A stretch of 64,000 nucleotides of DNA from an uncultured Paracoccaceae bacterium (GCA_937983405.1 CALJZN010000004.1:35659-99658); one strand, 5' to 3'. Positions 35,542-44,558 are shown, counted from the stretch's first letter. Made by a program: numbers and translations. Notes: a model not told the origin generated them from the letters alone.

Positions 35542-36623
35542 TGTATGTCGCCGTCAAGGGGGGCGAGCGGGCGATCGCCGCCGCCCACGCCTGGCTTGCC
35601 GAGGAGCGGCGCGGCGACCCCGCCGTGCCCGAGCTTTCGCCCGACCAGATCCGCGAGCAGCTGCGCCTTGCCGTCAATCGCGTGATGGCCGAGGGCTCGC
35701 TCTACGACCCCGACCTGGCGGCGCTGGCGCTGAAGCAGGCGCGCGGCGATGCGGTCGAGGCGGTGTTCCTGATCCGCGCCTTCCGCACCACCCTGCCGCG
35801 GCTGGCGGCGTCGCGTCCGCTCGACACCGCCGCCATGGCCTGCGACCGGCGCATCAGCGCCACTTTCAAGGATGCGCCGGGCGGGCAGGTGCTGGGCCCG
35901 ACCTTCGACTATACCCACCGCCTGATCGACTTCGCGCTCGCCGCCGGGCTGCCCGTGCCGCCGGCCCCCGTGGCCCCCCCGCAGGCGGGGCCGATGCCGC
36001 ATATCACGGGCTTTCTCGACCGCGAGGGGCTGATCCGGCCCGAGCCGCCATCGGACGCCGAGCCGCCCGACCTGACGCGCGCGCCGCTGGCGCTGCCGGC
36101 CGACCGGGCGCTGCGGCTGCAGGCGCTGGCGCGCGCCGACGAGGGGTTCCTGCTCGCGCTCGCCTATTCCACCCAGCGCGGCTATGGCTCGACCCACGCC
36201 TTCGTGGGCGAGCTGCGCATCGGCCGGGTGCCGGTGGCGGTGGAGATCCCCGAGCTGGGCCTGGCCGTCGAGATCGGCGAGGTCGAGCTGACCGAATGCG
36301 AGACGGTGAACCAGTTCGCCGGCTCGAAGTCCGAGCCGCCGCAGTTCACCCGCGGCTACGGCCTCGCGCTGGGGATGAACGAACGCCGCACGATCGCGAT
36401 GGCGCTGGTGGACCGGGCGCTCTGCGCGCGCGAGCTGGGCGAGGACGTCGGCCGCGGCCCGGCGCAGGACGAGGAGTTCGTCCTCAGCCATTGCGACAAC
36501 ATCCAGGCGTCGGGCTTTCTCGAACACATCAAGCTGCCGCACTACGTCGATTTCCAGTCGGAGAGCGAGGGCCTGCGCGCCCGCCGCGCCGCCGCGCTGG
36601 CCGGTCGGGAGGCCGCGGAATGA
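35541..36623 (+). CDS. phnI: C-P lyase subunit PhnI
   Basis: A 360-residue PhnI starting with the invariant MYVAVKGGERAI. Other signatures are AYSTQRGYGSTHAFVGELRIG, ECETVNQFAGSKSEPPQFTRGYGL and FVLSHCDNIQASGFLEHIKLPHYVDFQSE. PhnI catalyses displacement of adenine from ATP by the phosphonate (with PhnG/H/L). It overlaps phnH by one base and phnJ by 4 bp. Confidence 0.95.
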   Translation: MYVAVKGGERAIAAAHAWLAEERRGDPAVPELSPDQIREQLRLAVNRVMAEGSLYDPDLAALALKQARGDAVEAVFLIRAFRTTLPRLAASRPLDTAAMACDRRISATFKDAPGGQVLGPTFDYTHRLIDFALAAGLPVPPAPVAPPQAGPMPHITGFLDREGLIRPEPPSDAEPPDLTRAPLALPADRALRLQALARADEGFLLALAYSTQRGYGSTHAFVGELRIGRVPVAVEIPELGLAVEIGEVELTECETVNQFAGSKSEPPQFTRGYGLALGMNERRTIAMALVDRALCARELGEDVGRGPAQDEEFVLSHCDNIQASGFLEHIKLPHYVDFQSESEGLRARRAAALAGREAAE

Positions 36624-37492
36624 CCGGCTACACTTTTGCCTATCTCGACGAGCAGACCAAGCGGATGATCCGCCGCGCGCTGCTCAAGGCGGTGGCGATC
36701 CCGGGCTATCAGGTGCCGTTCTCGAGCCGCGAGATGCCCATGCCCTACGGCTGGGGCACGGGCGGCGTGCAGGTGACGGCCGCCTGCCTGACGCCCGAGG
36801 ACCGGCTCAAGGTGATCGACCAGGGCGCCGACGACACCACCAATGCGGTCTCGATCCGCAGCTTCTTCCGCAAGGTCGCGGGCGTCGCCACCACCGAGGC
36901 GACGGCCGAGGCCACCATCATCCAGACCCGCCACCGCATTCCCGAGACGCCGCTGGCCGAGGGGCAGATCCTTGTCTTCCAGGTGCCGATCCCCGAGCCG
37001 CTGCGCTTTCTGGAGCCGCGCGAGACCGAGACGCGCAAGATGCACGCGCTGGCCGACTACGGGCTGATGCATGTGCGACTGTACGAGGACATCGCCCGCC
37101 ACGGCGCGATCACCCGGGCCTACGCCTATCCGGTGCAGGTCGAGGGGCGCTATGTAATGGATCCCTCGCCGATCCCCAAGTTCGACAACCCCAAGCTGCA
37201 CCGCTCGCCCGCGCTGATGCTGTTCGGCGCCGGGCGCGAGCAGCGCATCTATGCCCTGCCGCCCTACACGGAGGTCCGCAGCCTGGATTTCGAGGACTAC
37301 CCCTTCGAGCCGACCAAGGCCGGACATGCCTGCGCGCTGTGCGGCGACGACGCCAGCTATCTTGACGAGGTGATCGTGGACGACGCCGGCGGGCGGATGT
37401 TCGTCTGCTCCGACACCGACCACTGCCGCAGCCGGCGCGCCGCCGGGCGGCGCGGCACCATGGCCGCCCCCTTCGAGGACGCCGCCGCATGA
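36620..37492 (+). CDS. phnJ: C-P lyase radical SAM subunit PhnJ
   Basis: A 290-residue catalytic subunit that breaks the carbon-phosphorus bond by radical SAM chemistry. The [4Fe-4S] cysteines are Cys238, Cys241 and Cys263 (ACALCGDD and MFVCSDTDHC), and Cys269 matches the thiyl-radical cysteine of the E. coli enzyme. The glycyl-radical region is IPGYQVPFSSREMPMPYGWGTGG. All key residues are present, so the C-P lyase should be active. It overlaps phnI and phnK by 4 bp each. Confidence 0.96.
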   Translation: MTGYTFAYLDEQTKRMIRRALLKAVAIPGYQVPFSSREMPMPYGWGTGGVQVTAACLTPEDRLKVIDQGADDTTNAVSIRSFFRKVAGVATTEATAEATIIQTRHRIPETPLAEGQILVFQVPIPEPLRFLEPRETETRKMHALADYGLMHVRLYEDIARHGAITRAYAYPVQVEGRYVMDPSPIPKFDNPKLHRSPALMLFGAGREQRIYALPPYTEVRSLDFEDYPFEPTKAGHACALCGDDASYLDEVIVDDAGGRMFVCSDTDHCRSRRAAGRRGTMAAPFEDAAA

Positions 37493-38262
37493 GCGCGCCG
37501 ATCCTGCAGGTGCGCGGGCTGACGAAGCGCTACGGCGCCCGCATCGGCTGCGCCGAGGTGGGGTTCGACCTCTGGCCGGGCGAGGTGATGGGCGTCGTGG
37601 GCGAATCGGGGTCGGGCAAGTCCACCCTGCTGGCCTGCCTGTCGGGGCATCTGGCGCCCGATGCCGGCAGCGTGGTCTGGCGCCGCCGCGACGGCGCACC
37701 GGTCGAGACGCTCGCGCTGCCCGAGCGCGACCGCCGGGCGCTGATGCGCAGCGACTGGGCCTTCGTGCACCAGAACCCGCGCGACGGGCTGCGCATGGGC
37801 GTGACCGCGGGGGGCAACATCGGCGAGCGGCTGATGGCCCGGGGCGCGCGCCACTACGGGGCGATCCGCGCCGCGGCGGCCGACTGGCTGGCCCGGGTCG
37901 AGATCGACCCCGGGCGGATCGACGAGGCCCCCCGCGCCTTCTCGGGCGGGATGCAGCAGCGCCTGCAGATCGCCCGCGCGCTGGTGACCGCGCCGCGGCT
38001 GGTATTCATGGACGAACCCACCGGCGGCCTCGACGTCAGCGTGCAGGCCCGGCTGCTGGACCTCTTGCGGGGCCTGGTGCGCGACCTCGGCCTGTCGGCG
38101 ATCGTGGTCACGCACGACCTGGCGGTGGTGCGGCTGCTCGCGCAGCGGCTGATGGTGATGAAGGACGGCCGCGTGGTCGAGGCGGGGCTGACCGACCAGG
38201 TGCTCGACGATCCCCGCCACGCCTATACCCAGCTTCTGGTCAGTTCCGTGCTGCAGGTGTGA
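37489..38262 (+). CDS. phnK: C-P lyase ABC-type subunit PhnK
   Basis: A 257-residue ABC ATPase with Walker A GESGSGKSTLL, signature FSGGMQQRLQIARAL and Walker B LVFMDEPTGGLD. Most like PhnK, which docks on the PhnGHIJ core rather than acting in transport. It has the dipeptide-ABC-like C-terminal HAYTQLLVSSVLQV. It overlaps phnJ; a CorA-like gene follows after 4 bp, where phnL would be expected. Confidence 0.93.
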   Translation: MSAPILQVRGLTKRYGARIGCAEVGFDLWPGEVMGVVGESGSGKSTLLACLSGHLAPDAGSVVWRRRDGAPVETLALPERDRRALMRSDWAFVHQNPRDGLRMGVTAGGNIGERLMARGARHYGAIRAAAADWLARVEIDPGRIDEAPRAFSGGMQQRLQIARALVTAPRLVFMDEPTGGLDVSVQARLLDLLRGLVRDLGLSAIVVTHDLAVVRLLAQRLMVMKDGRVVEAGLTDQVLDDPRHAYTQLLVSSVLQV

Positions 38263-38266
38263 CGCG

Positions 38267-39226
38267 ATGATGCATGTCTGGCGCCCCGAGGGCGGCCGCC
38301 TCGTCCGGCTGGACGAGGGCGTGCCCCTGTCCGCAGCCCTCTGGATCGACCTCGACTGTCCGACGCCCGAACAGGCGGCGGCCGTCGCCGCGCTGGGCGT
38401 CGCGGTGCCGACCCTCGCCGAGATGGAGGAGATCGAGCTCTCCGCCCGGCTGTACCGCGAGGGCGGGGCGAGCTACATGACCGTGACGCTGCCCGGCGCG
38501 TCCCTGACCAAGGATGCGGTCATCGGGCCGGTGACGTTCATCGTCACCGCCGAGCGGCTGGTGACGGTGCGCCACCACGCCCCGCGCCCGTTCGAGACCT
38601 ACCCCGAGCGTGCCCATCGCACCGGCAGCGGCTGCGAGACCCCCGACCGGCTGTTCCTGGGCCTGATCGAGGAGATCGTGGGCCGGCAGGCCGACATCCT
38701 CGAACAGTGCGGCCGCGCCCTCGATGCGGCGACGGCGCAGGTCTACGCCGACGGCGGCGCGGCGCGGGCCGAGACGTTGCAGGCGCAGCTGCGCGAGATC
38801 GGCCTGCAGTCGGAACAGATCGGCCGCGTGCGCCTGGCGCTGCTCACGCTCGAACGGGCGATCGGCTTCTTCGGCCAGTCGCTCGTCGACCGTCCGAAGG
38901 ACCCGGGCCAGCGCGGCACCCTCAAGGGCCTGATCCGCGACATCCGGGCGCTCGAGGTGCACGCCGATTTCCTGTCGTCGCGGGTGACGATGGCGGCCGA
39001 GGCCACGCTGGGCATGATCAACATCAGCCAGGCCCAGACGATCAAGATCGTCTCGGTGGTGGCGGTGGTGTTCCTGCCGCCCACGGTGATCGCCTCGGCC
39101 TACGGGATGAACTTCGAGGTCATGCCCGAGCTCGGCTGGGACTACGGCTATCCCATGGCGCTGGCGCTGATGCTGGCCTCGGCGGTGGGCACCTACCTGT
39201 TCTTCAAGTGGAAGCAATGGCTGTGA
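38267..39226 (+). CDS. CorA-type divalent cation transporter embedded in phn operon
   Basis: A 319-residue CorA-family magnesium/cobalt channel. A large soluble N-terminal domain (alpha/beta, then a long stalk helix IGRVRLALLTLERAIGFFGQ...) precedes two C-terminal transmembrane helices. The diagnostic GMN motif is in IASAYGMNFEVMP, with a basic end KWKQWL. It lies 4 bp after phnK and overlaps phnL by 10 bp, so it must be co-expressed with C-P lyase. Mg2+ supply for the ATP-consuming pathway is a reasonable idea but untested. Confidence 0.88.
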   Translation: MMHVWRPEGGRLVRLDEGVPLSAALWIDLDCPTPEQAAAVAALGVAVPTLAEMEEIELSARLYREGGASYMTVTLPGASLTKDAVIGPVTFIVTAERLVTVRHHAPRPFETYPERAHRTGSGCETPDRLFLGLIEEIVGRQADILEQCGRALDAATAQVYADGGAARAETLQAQLREIGLQSEQIGRVRLALLTLERAIGFFGQSLVDRPKDPGQRGTLKGLIRDIRALEVHADFLSSRVTMAAEATLGMINISQAQTIKIVSVVAVVFLPPTVIASAYGMNFEVMPELGWDYGYPMALALMLASAVGTYLFFKWKQWL

Positions 39227-39933
39227 GCGTGCGGGGCGAGCCGGTGATCCGGGTGGCGGGGGTGGGCAAGGCCTTCACCCTGCACACCCAGGGCGGAGCG
39301 ACGATCGAGGTTCTGCGCGACGCCGCGCTCGAGGTGCGGGCGGGCGAATGCGTGGCGCTGACCGGCGTCTCGGGGGCGGGCAAGTCCACGCTGATGCGCA
39401 TGATCTGGGGCAACTACCGGGCCGAGACGGGCTCGATCCGCGTGGGCGGGGTCGAGCTTGCCGGGGCCGAGCCGCGGGCGGTGCTGGCGGTGCGGGCGCG
39501 CACGCTGGGGTACGTCAGCCAGTTCCTGCGCGTCATCCCGCGGGTGCCAGCGCTCGAGGTGGTGGCCGAGCCGCTCCGGGCGCTGGGCACCGACCCGGAG
39601 GCGGCGCGCGCGCGCGCCGCGGCGCTGCTGGCGCGGCTGAACATTCCCCGGCCGCTGTGGGCGCTGTCGCCCACCACCTTCTCGGGGGGCGAGCAGCAGC
39701 GGGTCAACATCGCCCGCGGCTTCGTTCACCCCTTTCCGGCGCTGCTGCTCGACGAACCCACGGCCAGCCTCGACGGCGCCAACCGCGACACCGTGCTGGC
39801 GCTGATCGAGGAGGCGCGCGACCGCGGCGCGGCGATCCTCGGCATCTTCCACGACGCCGCCGCGCGCGACCGCGTCTGCACCCGGGCGGTGGATGTGGGC
39901 GCCTTCGCCCCCGCCCGGGGGGTGCCGGCGTGA
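39217..39933 (+). CDS. phnL: C-P lyase ABC-type subunit PhnL
   Basis: A 238-residue LolD-like ABC ATPase: Walker [19 protein letters not shown] (the WGNY extension is typical of PhnL), signature FSGGEQQRVNIARGF and Walker B LLLDEPTASLD. The ATG at 39217 lies within the 3' end of corA (10-bp overlap), with GTGGAAGC upstream. Its stop shares GTGA with phnN. Required with PhnGHI for ribose-phosphonate formation. Confidence 0.93.
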   Translation: MAVSVRGEPVIRVAGVGKAFTLHTQGGATIEVLRDAALEVRAGECVALTGVSGAGKSTLMRMIWGNYRAETGSIRVGGVELAGAEPRAVLAVRARTLGYVSQFLRVIPRVPALEVVAEPLRALGTDPEAARARAAALLARLNIPRPLWALSPTTFSGGEQQRVNIARGFVHPFPALLLDEPTASLDGANRDTVLALIEEARDRGAAILGIFHDAAARDRVCTRAVDVGAFAPARGVPA

Positions 39934-40472
39934 CCGGGCGGCTGGTGGCGGTGGTGGGCCCCTCGGGGGCGGGCAAGGACACGCTGCTGGCCGGGCTCGC
40001 CCGGCGGCACCCCGGGGTCGTCGTGGCGCGCCGGGCCATCACCCGCCCGGCCGAGGCGGGGGGCGAGGACCACATCGCGCTGACCCCGGCCGAGTTCGCC
40101 GCCCGCGCCGCGGCTGGCGCCTTCCTTGTGCACTGGCAGGCGCACGGGCTGGACTATGGCATCCCGCGCGAGGTGCTGGACGCGGTGGCGGCGGGGCGGA
40201 CGGTGCTGTTCAACGGCTCGCGCGCGGCGCTGCCGGCGGCGCGGGCGGCCTATCCCGCGCTCGAGGTGGTGATGGTCACGGCCCCCGCCCCGGTGCTGGC
40301 CGCCCGGCTGGCCGCCCGGGGGCGCGAGCGCCCCGGGGACATCGCCGCCCGGCTGGACCGCAGCGCGCTAGCCGCGCCCGAGGGCGCGGCCTGCGTGGTC
40401 AACGACGCCAGTGTGGCCGAGGGCGTCGCGCGGCTTGCTGCCGCGCTCAGCCTTGCAGCGGCAGGCGCCTGA
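39930..40472 (+). CDS. phnN: ribose 1,5-bisphosphate phosphokinase PhnN
   Basis: A 180-residue guanylate-kinase-like enzyme converting ribose 1,5-bisphosphate to PRPP, the exit step of the pathway. It has a P-loop (VVGPSGAGKDTLLAGL), ARRAITRPAEAGGEDHIAL and HWQAHGLDYGIP. It starts at GTG 39930, overlapping the phnL stop. The 3' end overlaps the convergent DUF1045 gene by 26 bp. Confidence 0.92.
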   Translation: MTGRLVAVVGPSGAGKDTLLAGLARRHPGVVVARRAITRPAEAGGEDHIALTPAEFAARAAAGAFLVHWQAHGLDYGIPREVLDAVAAGRTVLFNGSRAALPAARAAYPALEVVMVTAPAPVLAARLAARGRERPGDIAARLDRSALAAPEGAACVVNDASVAEGVARLAAALSLAAAGA

Positions 40473-41136
40473 GCAGATGGAACCGGCCGTCCGCCCCCTC
40501 GCCGAACACTGCGAGCTCGCGCATCGTCTCGGGCCGGCCCAGCGCGGGGGCGAAATGCGCCTCGGCGGCGGCGGCGACGGCGGCGGCCTCGGCGGGCGCC
40601 AGCGGACCGGTCAGGGTGACGTGGAAGCGAAGCTCGTCCATCACATGGGGATAGCCCCAGGCGGCCAGCAGCGCCTCCTGCCGCGGGGTCAGCCCGTGCC
40701 GGCGGCGACGGGCGAGCTCGGCCTCGTCAGGCGGCGCGCGAAAGGCGTCGAGGTCGCGCACCAGATCGGCGGCGAACTCGACCAGCGCCGGCGGCTGGGC
40801 CACCGGCACCAGCGCGAGGAACGGGCCCAGCGCCGCCACCCGAAGCGGCCCGAGCGCGACAGGCGGGCGGCGCGCGGCCCAGGCCGCGGCGGTCTCGACC
40901 AGATCGTCGGCCGAACGCCCGGCGGCCAGCCGCATCGGCGGCTTCAGCGTGCCGTGCAGCCCGTAGCGCCGGGGCGCCTCGGTCAGCTCGGCCAGCGGCC
41001 GGCAGCCGGCGGGCAGCGGCGGGGATGGCTGCGCGACCGGCCCGGCCTCGGCATCGCGGCCCAGCCAGGCGGTCCCCAGCCGGGCGAGGTCGCTGCCCGC
41101 TTCGGGGGCGTAGTAGAGGGCATAGCGTGCATACAT
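40447..41136 (-). CDS. DUF1045 phosphonate-locus 2H phosphoesterase-like protein
   Basis: A 229-residue protein of the phosphonate-operon family DUF1045/TIGR03223. The two HxT motifs of the 2H phosphoesterase superfamily are present: YGLHGTLKPPMRL and LRFHVTLTGPL. The ATG at 41136 begins MYARYALYY, as usual for the family. No phnP is in the window, so this protein is a candidate for opening the ribose cyclic phosphate made by C-P lyase. It is divergent from phnM (111 bp) and convergent with phnN. Confidence 0.85.
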   Translation of the reverse strand: MYARYALYYAPEAGSDLARLGTAWLGRDAEAGPVAQPSPPLPAGCRPLAELTEAPRRYGLHGTLKPPMRLAAGRSADDLVETAAAWAARRPPVALGPLRVAALGPFLALVPVAQPPALVEFAADLVRDLDAFRAPPDEAELARRRRHGLTPRQEALLAAWGYPHVMDELRFHVTLTGPLAPAEAAAVAAAAEAHFAPALGRPETMRELAVFGEGADGRFHLLRRLPLQG

Positions 41137-41179
41137 GGGCGGTCTCCGGCAGGGCGCATGGCCCGTCATGGGCTGGCGA

Positions 41180-41197
41180 TGTCACAGCGGCGTGACA
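41180..41197. promoter_or_regulatory. 18-bp inverted repeat between DUF1045 gene and phnM
   Basis: TGTCAC-AGCGGC-GTGACA is a perfect 6-bp inverted repeat with a 6-bp spacer in the 111-bp divergent promoter region. On the minus strand the same bases give two TGTSAC half-sites 11 bp apart, so PhoB or another dimeric regulator could bind. Confidence 0.45.
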
Positions 41198-41247
41198 AGC
41201 CGCGATGTACAGCCCCGGTGTAGAGCGGAGCAGCAGCGGAGAACAGC

Positions 41248-42396
41248 ATGGCCGAGACGATCCTGACCAATGCGCGGCTGGTGCTTGAGGGCGAGGTCGT
41301 CCCCGGCACGCTGGTGCTGCGCGACGGCTGCATCGCGGCGGTGGACGGCGGGGCCAGCGGCCTGCCCGCGGCGCTGGACTGCGAGGGCGACTGGGTCGCG
41401 CCAGGGCTGATCGAGCTGCACACCGACAACCTCGAACGCCACATGACCCCGCGGCCGGGGGTCGACTGGCCGCACCCCGCGGCCATCGTGGCCCATGACG
41501 CGGAACTGGCGGGGGTGGGCATCACCACCGTGTTCGATGCGCTGCGGGTCGGCTCGGAGCGCGAGGCAGCGGCCGGCAAGACCGGCTATCGCCCCTATGC
41601 CCGGGCGATGGCCAGCGAGATCCTCGGGATGCGCGCCACGGGGGCGCTGCGGATCGGCCATTTCCTGCATCTGCGGGCCGAGATCTGCTCGGAGACGCTG
41701 GAGGAGGAGCTTGCCGCCTTCGCCCCCGGCGACCGGGTCGGCCTTGTCAGCCTGATGGACCACACCCCCGGCCAGCGCCAGTTCGCCGACCTCGCGCAGC
41801 TGCGCACCTACATGCGCGGCAAGCACGCCATGACCGAGGCCGAGTTCGAGGCCCATGTCGCCCGCCGCCGCGCGCTGGGCGAGCGGGTGCGCGAGGGCCA
41901 CACCGCCGCCGCCGTGGCCCATGCCGCGCGGCTGGGGGCGCGGCTGGCCAGCCACGACGACGGCACGCCCGCGCATGTGGCGCAGTCGGCCCGCCACGGG
42001 GTGCGGCTGGCCGAGTTTCCCACCACACGCGCCGCCGCCGAGGCCTGCCGCGACCACGGCATCGCGGTGATGATGGGGGCGCCCAACCTGATCCGCGGCG
42101 GCTCGCATTCGGGCAACGTGCCGGCGGCCGACCTCGCCGACGCGGGGCTTCTGGACATCCTGTCGTCGGACTATGTGCCGTCGGCCCTGCTTTCGGGGGC
42201 GCTGCGGCTGGGCGACCGGCTGGGCAACCTCGCCGCCGGGATCGCCCGCGTCACGGCAAACCCTGCCCGGGCGGCGGGCCTGGAGGACCGCGGGCGCCTC
42301 GCCCCCGGCCTGCGCGGCGACGTGATCCGTTTCCGCCGCATCGGCCCCGCGGCGGTGGTCCGCGGGGTCTGGGTGCGGGGTGCGCGGGTCGCCTGA
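41248..42396 (+). CDS. phnM: alpha-D-ribose 1-methylphosphonate 5-triphosphate diphosphatase PhnM
   Basis: A 382-residue canonical PhnM amidohydrolase, releasing pyrophosphate from the ribose 1-phosphonate 5-triphosphate intermediate. Metal-site motif LIELHTDNLERHMTPRP; other landmarks are LVSLMDHTPGQRQF, LASHDDGTPAHV, LMGAPNLIRGGSHSGN (with M in place of L at some sites) and ILSSDYVPSALL. It is transcribed alone to the right of the C-P lyase genes and ends before a perfect hairpin. Confidence 0.94.
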   Translation: MAETILTNARLVLEGEVVPGTLVLRDGCIAAVDGGASGLPAALDCEGDWVAPGLIELHTDNLERHMTPRPGVDWPHPAAIVAHDAELAGVGITTVFDALRVGSEREAAAGKTGYRPYARAMASEILGMRATGALRIGHFLHLRAEICSETLEEELAAFAPGDRVGLVSLMDHTPGQRQFADLAQLRTYMRGKHAMTEAEFEAHVARRRALGERVREGHTAAAVAHAARLGARLASHDDGTPAHVAQSARHGVRLAEFPTTRAAAEACRDHGIAVMMGAPNLIRGGSHSGNVPAADLADAGLLDILSSDYVPSALLSGALRLGDRLGNLAAGIARVTANPARAAGLEDRGRLAPGLRGDVIRFRRIGPAAVVRGVWVRGARVA

Positions 42397-42403
42397 GCCG
42401 GTC

Positions 42404-42424
42404 GGCGCCCCCGGCGGGGGCGCC
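42404..42424. terminator. bidirectional hairpin between phnM and 5'-nucleotidase gene
   Basis: GGCGCCCCC-GGC-GGGGGCGCC forms a perfect 9-bp stem with a 3-nt loop, exactly between two convergent genes. There is no T-run on either side, but position and strength favour a shared terminator. Confidence 0.55.
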
Positions 42425-42432
42425 GCGGGGCG

Positions 42433-44034
42433 TCACTTCACCGCGATGCGGCCGTCCAGATAAGGCCGCACGGGCGCGTGCGCGACCATGTGCTCGACCA
42501 GCACATCGGCCAGGTCGGGGCCGTAGTCGTAGGCGTTCAGCGCCTCGGTGGCGAAGATGCGATAGCCGTCGCCGCCCGCGCGGAGGAAGTTGTTGCTGAC
42601 CACCCCGTAGATCTTCTCCGGGTCGAGCGGCACGAAGGCGTCGCCCTCCTGCACCGTCACCTCGCCGACCCGCGCGCCCTTGGGCGCCGCCGGGTCGAAG
42701 GCAAAGCGCAGCCCCGCCACCTGCGGGAAGCGGCCCGCGCCGCCCTCGACATCGCTCACCCCGTTTTCCAGCGCCGCGCGGATCCCCGCACCCGACAGCT
42801 GGAAGGTGGCCAGCGTGTTCTGGAACGGCAGCACGGCCAGGATCTGCCCCATCGTCACCGCCCCCGCCGGGATCGAGGCGCGCAGGCCGCCGCCGTTCTG
42901 GATGGCGATCTGGATGCCCTGGGCGCGGGTGCGCGCAAGCATCGCGTCGGCAACCAGATTGCCCATCTGGCATTCGCGCGCCCGGCAATTCTCGCGGCTG
43001 CCATCGATGGCCTCGGCCGCCTCGGCCACGACGCGCGCCTTCATCTCGTCGATCGGCCCCGCCAGCGCGGCGACCCGCGCCGCCACGGCCGGATCGGGCG
43101 CCACGCTGGCGTCGATCAGCAGCGCGTCGCCGCCGGCGTGCAGAAGCGTGCCCGCGGCGTCGAACTCGAGCTGCAGGTGGCCCAGATACTTGCCGTAAGC
43201 ATAGGCCTGCACCACCGGCACCGCGGTACCGTCGGGGCGCGTCACCCAGGTGGGATAGGCGCCGCGGCGCTTGGGGTCCGACGACGAGAGGTAGGTGTGG
43301 CTGTGCCCGCCGATCACCGCGTCGATCCCCGGCACCATCGCGGCGATCTCGAGGTCGCGCGGCAGCCCGACATGGGTCAGGGCGAGGATGATGTTCACCC
43401 CCTCGCCCTCGAGCTCGGCCACCGCGGCCTTGAGCCCGTCGATCTCGTCCTGGAAGGTCACGGTGGGGCCGGGCGAGGCGATCTCGATCGTGTCCACCGT
43501 CAGGGCCGAGACGATCCCGACGCGCCGGCCGCCGACCTCGAGCACCGCATGCTTGGCCACCCGCCCCGCCAGCCGGTTGTCGCGGCTGACATCGAGGTTG
43601 GACGAGACGACCGGGAACGACACGCGATCGAGGAAGCCCGCCAGCCCGTCGGGGCCGTCGTCGAACTCGTGGTTGCCCACCGCCATGGCGTCGAAGCCGA
43701 TCAGCTCCATGAACTCGGCCTCGGCCGCACCCTTGTAGGTGGTGTAGAACAGCGAGCCCTGGAACACGTCGCCCGCGTTCAGCACCAGCACGCTGCCGCC
43801 CGCCGCGCGGATCGCGTCGCGCAGCCCGTTGATCCTGGTGGCCAGCCGCGCGATGCCGCCAAAGCACTTGCCGGCCGCGTCATCGGCCGCCGAGCAGGTG
43901 GAATCGAAGGCGTTGATGGGCTCGATCCGGCTGTGGAAGTCGTTGATGTGCAGCACATCGAGCTTGAAGTCGGCCAGCGCTGCGCCCGACATGAGCGCAA
44001 GTGCCGCGACGGAAGCGAAAAGACGCATCGGCAT
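42433..44034 (-). CDS. periplasmic 5'-nucleotidase / metallophosphatase (UshA family)
   Basis: A 533-residue secreted enzyme with a signal peptide (MPMRLFASVAALALMSGAALA). The metallophosphatase domain has VLHINDFHSRIEP, VLNAGDVFQGS, AVGNHEFDDG, LTHVGLPRD and GGHSHTYL. The C-terminal nucleotide-recognition domain has QNGGGLRASIPAG and VVSNNFLRAGGDGY. It should release phosphate and nucleosides from nucleotides in the periplasm. Start 44034 has GGGGGA 6 nt upstream. It sits next to the phosphonate genes, consistent with phosphorus scavenging. Confidence 0.9.
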   Translation of the reverse strand: MPMRLFASVAALALMSGAALADFKLDVLHINDFHSRIEPINAFDSTCSAADDAAGKCFGGIARLATRINGLRDAIRAAGGSVLVLNAGDVFQGSLFYTTYKGAAEAEFMELIGFDAMAVGNHEFDDGPDGLAGFLDRVSFPVVSSNLDVSRDNRLAGRVAKHAVLEVGGRRVGIVSALTVDTIEIASPGPTVTFQDEIDGLKAAVAELEGEGVNIILALTHVGLPRDLEIAAMVPGIDAVIGGHSHTYLSSSDPKRRGAYPTWVTRPDGTAVPVVQAYAYGKYLGHLQLEFDAAGTLLHAGGDALLIDASVAPDPAVAARVAALAGPIDEMKARVVAEAAEAIDGSRENCRARECQMGNLVADAMLARTRAQGIQIAIQNGGGLRASIPAGAVTMGQILAVLPFQNTLATFQLSGAGIRAALENGVSDVEGGAGRFPQVAGLRFAFDPAAPKGARVGEVTVQEGDAFVPLDPEKIYGVVSNNFLRAGGDGYRIFATEALNAYDYGPDLADVLVEHMVAHAPVRPYLDGRIAVK

Positions 44035-44219
44035 GGGACATCCCCCTGAGTTCGGCTCTGCGAGCATGGCACCCGCGGCCCGCCGCTGGCAAAGCGGCGC
44101 GGCCGCGGCCAGACCCCGCCGGGCAGGATGGCGGCCGGTGATGACGCCCGCATGACGGCCCCGGCCCGGGGCGGCCGCCGGCCATTGACCGGCGCGGCGC
44201 CAGCGGGCATGACCGCGCC

Positions 44220-44558
44220 ATGCTGATCTTCAAGATCCTCCGCCCGGACGAATGGGCCGCGCTGCGCCGCACGGGCGAGACCGCGGGCGCCCCCGTCGAT
44301 GTGGCCGACGGCTTCGTCCATTTCTCGACCGCGGCACAGCTGGCCGGGACGGCGGCGAAGCACTTTGCGGGCGAAGGCGACCTCGTGCTTGTCGCCGTCG
44401 AGGCCGCAGCCCTGGGCGCGGCGCTGCGGTGGGAGCCCGCGCGCGGCGGCACGCTCTTTCCCCATCTCTACCGGCCCCTGCGGCTGGCGGATGTGGTCTG
44501 GGCCCGGCCGCTGCCGCAGGGCGACGGCGGACATGTCCTTCCCGAAGGGCTGAGGTGA
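44220..44558 (+). CDS. DUF952 domain protein
   Basis: A 112-residue DUF952 protein: [40 protein letters not shown] and [12 protein letters not shown] are characteristic. The family is small, cytoplasmic and of unknown function. It overlaps the pyrD start by 4 bp (GTGA); the same DUF952-pyrD pairing is common in Rhodobacterales, so it may assist or be regulated with pyrimidine synthesis. Confidence 0.85.
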   Translation: MLIFKILRPDEWAALRRTGETAGAPVDVADGFVHFSTAAQLAGTAAKHFAGEGDLVLVAVEAAALGAALRWEPARGGTLFPHLYRPLRLADVVWARPLPQGDGGHVLPEGLR

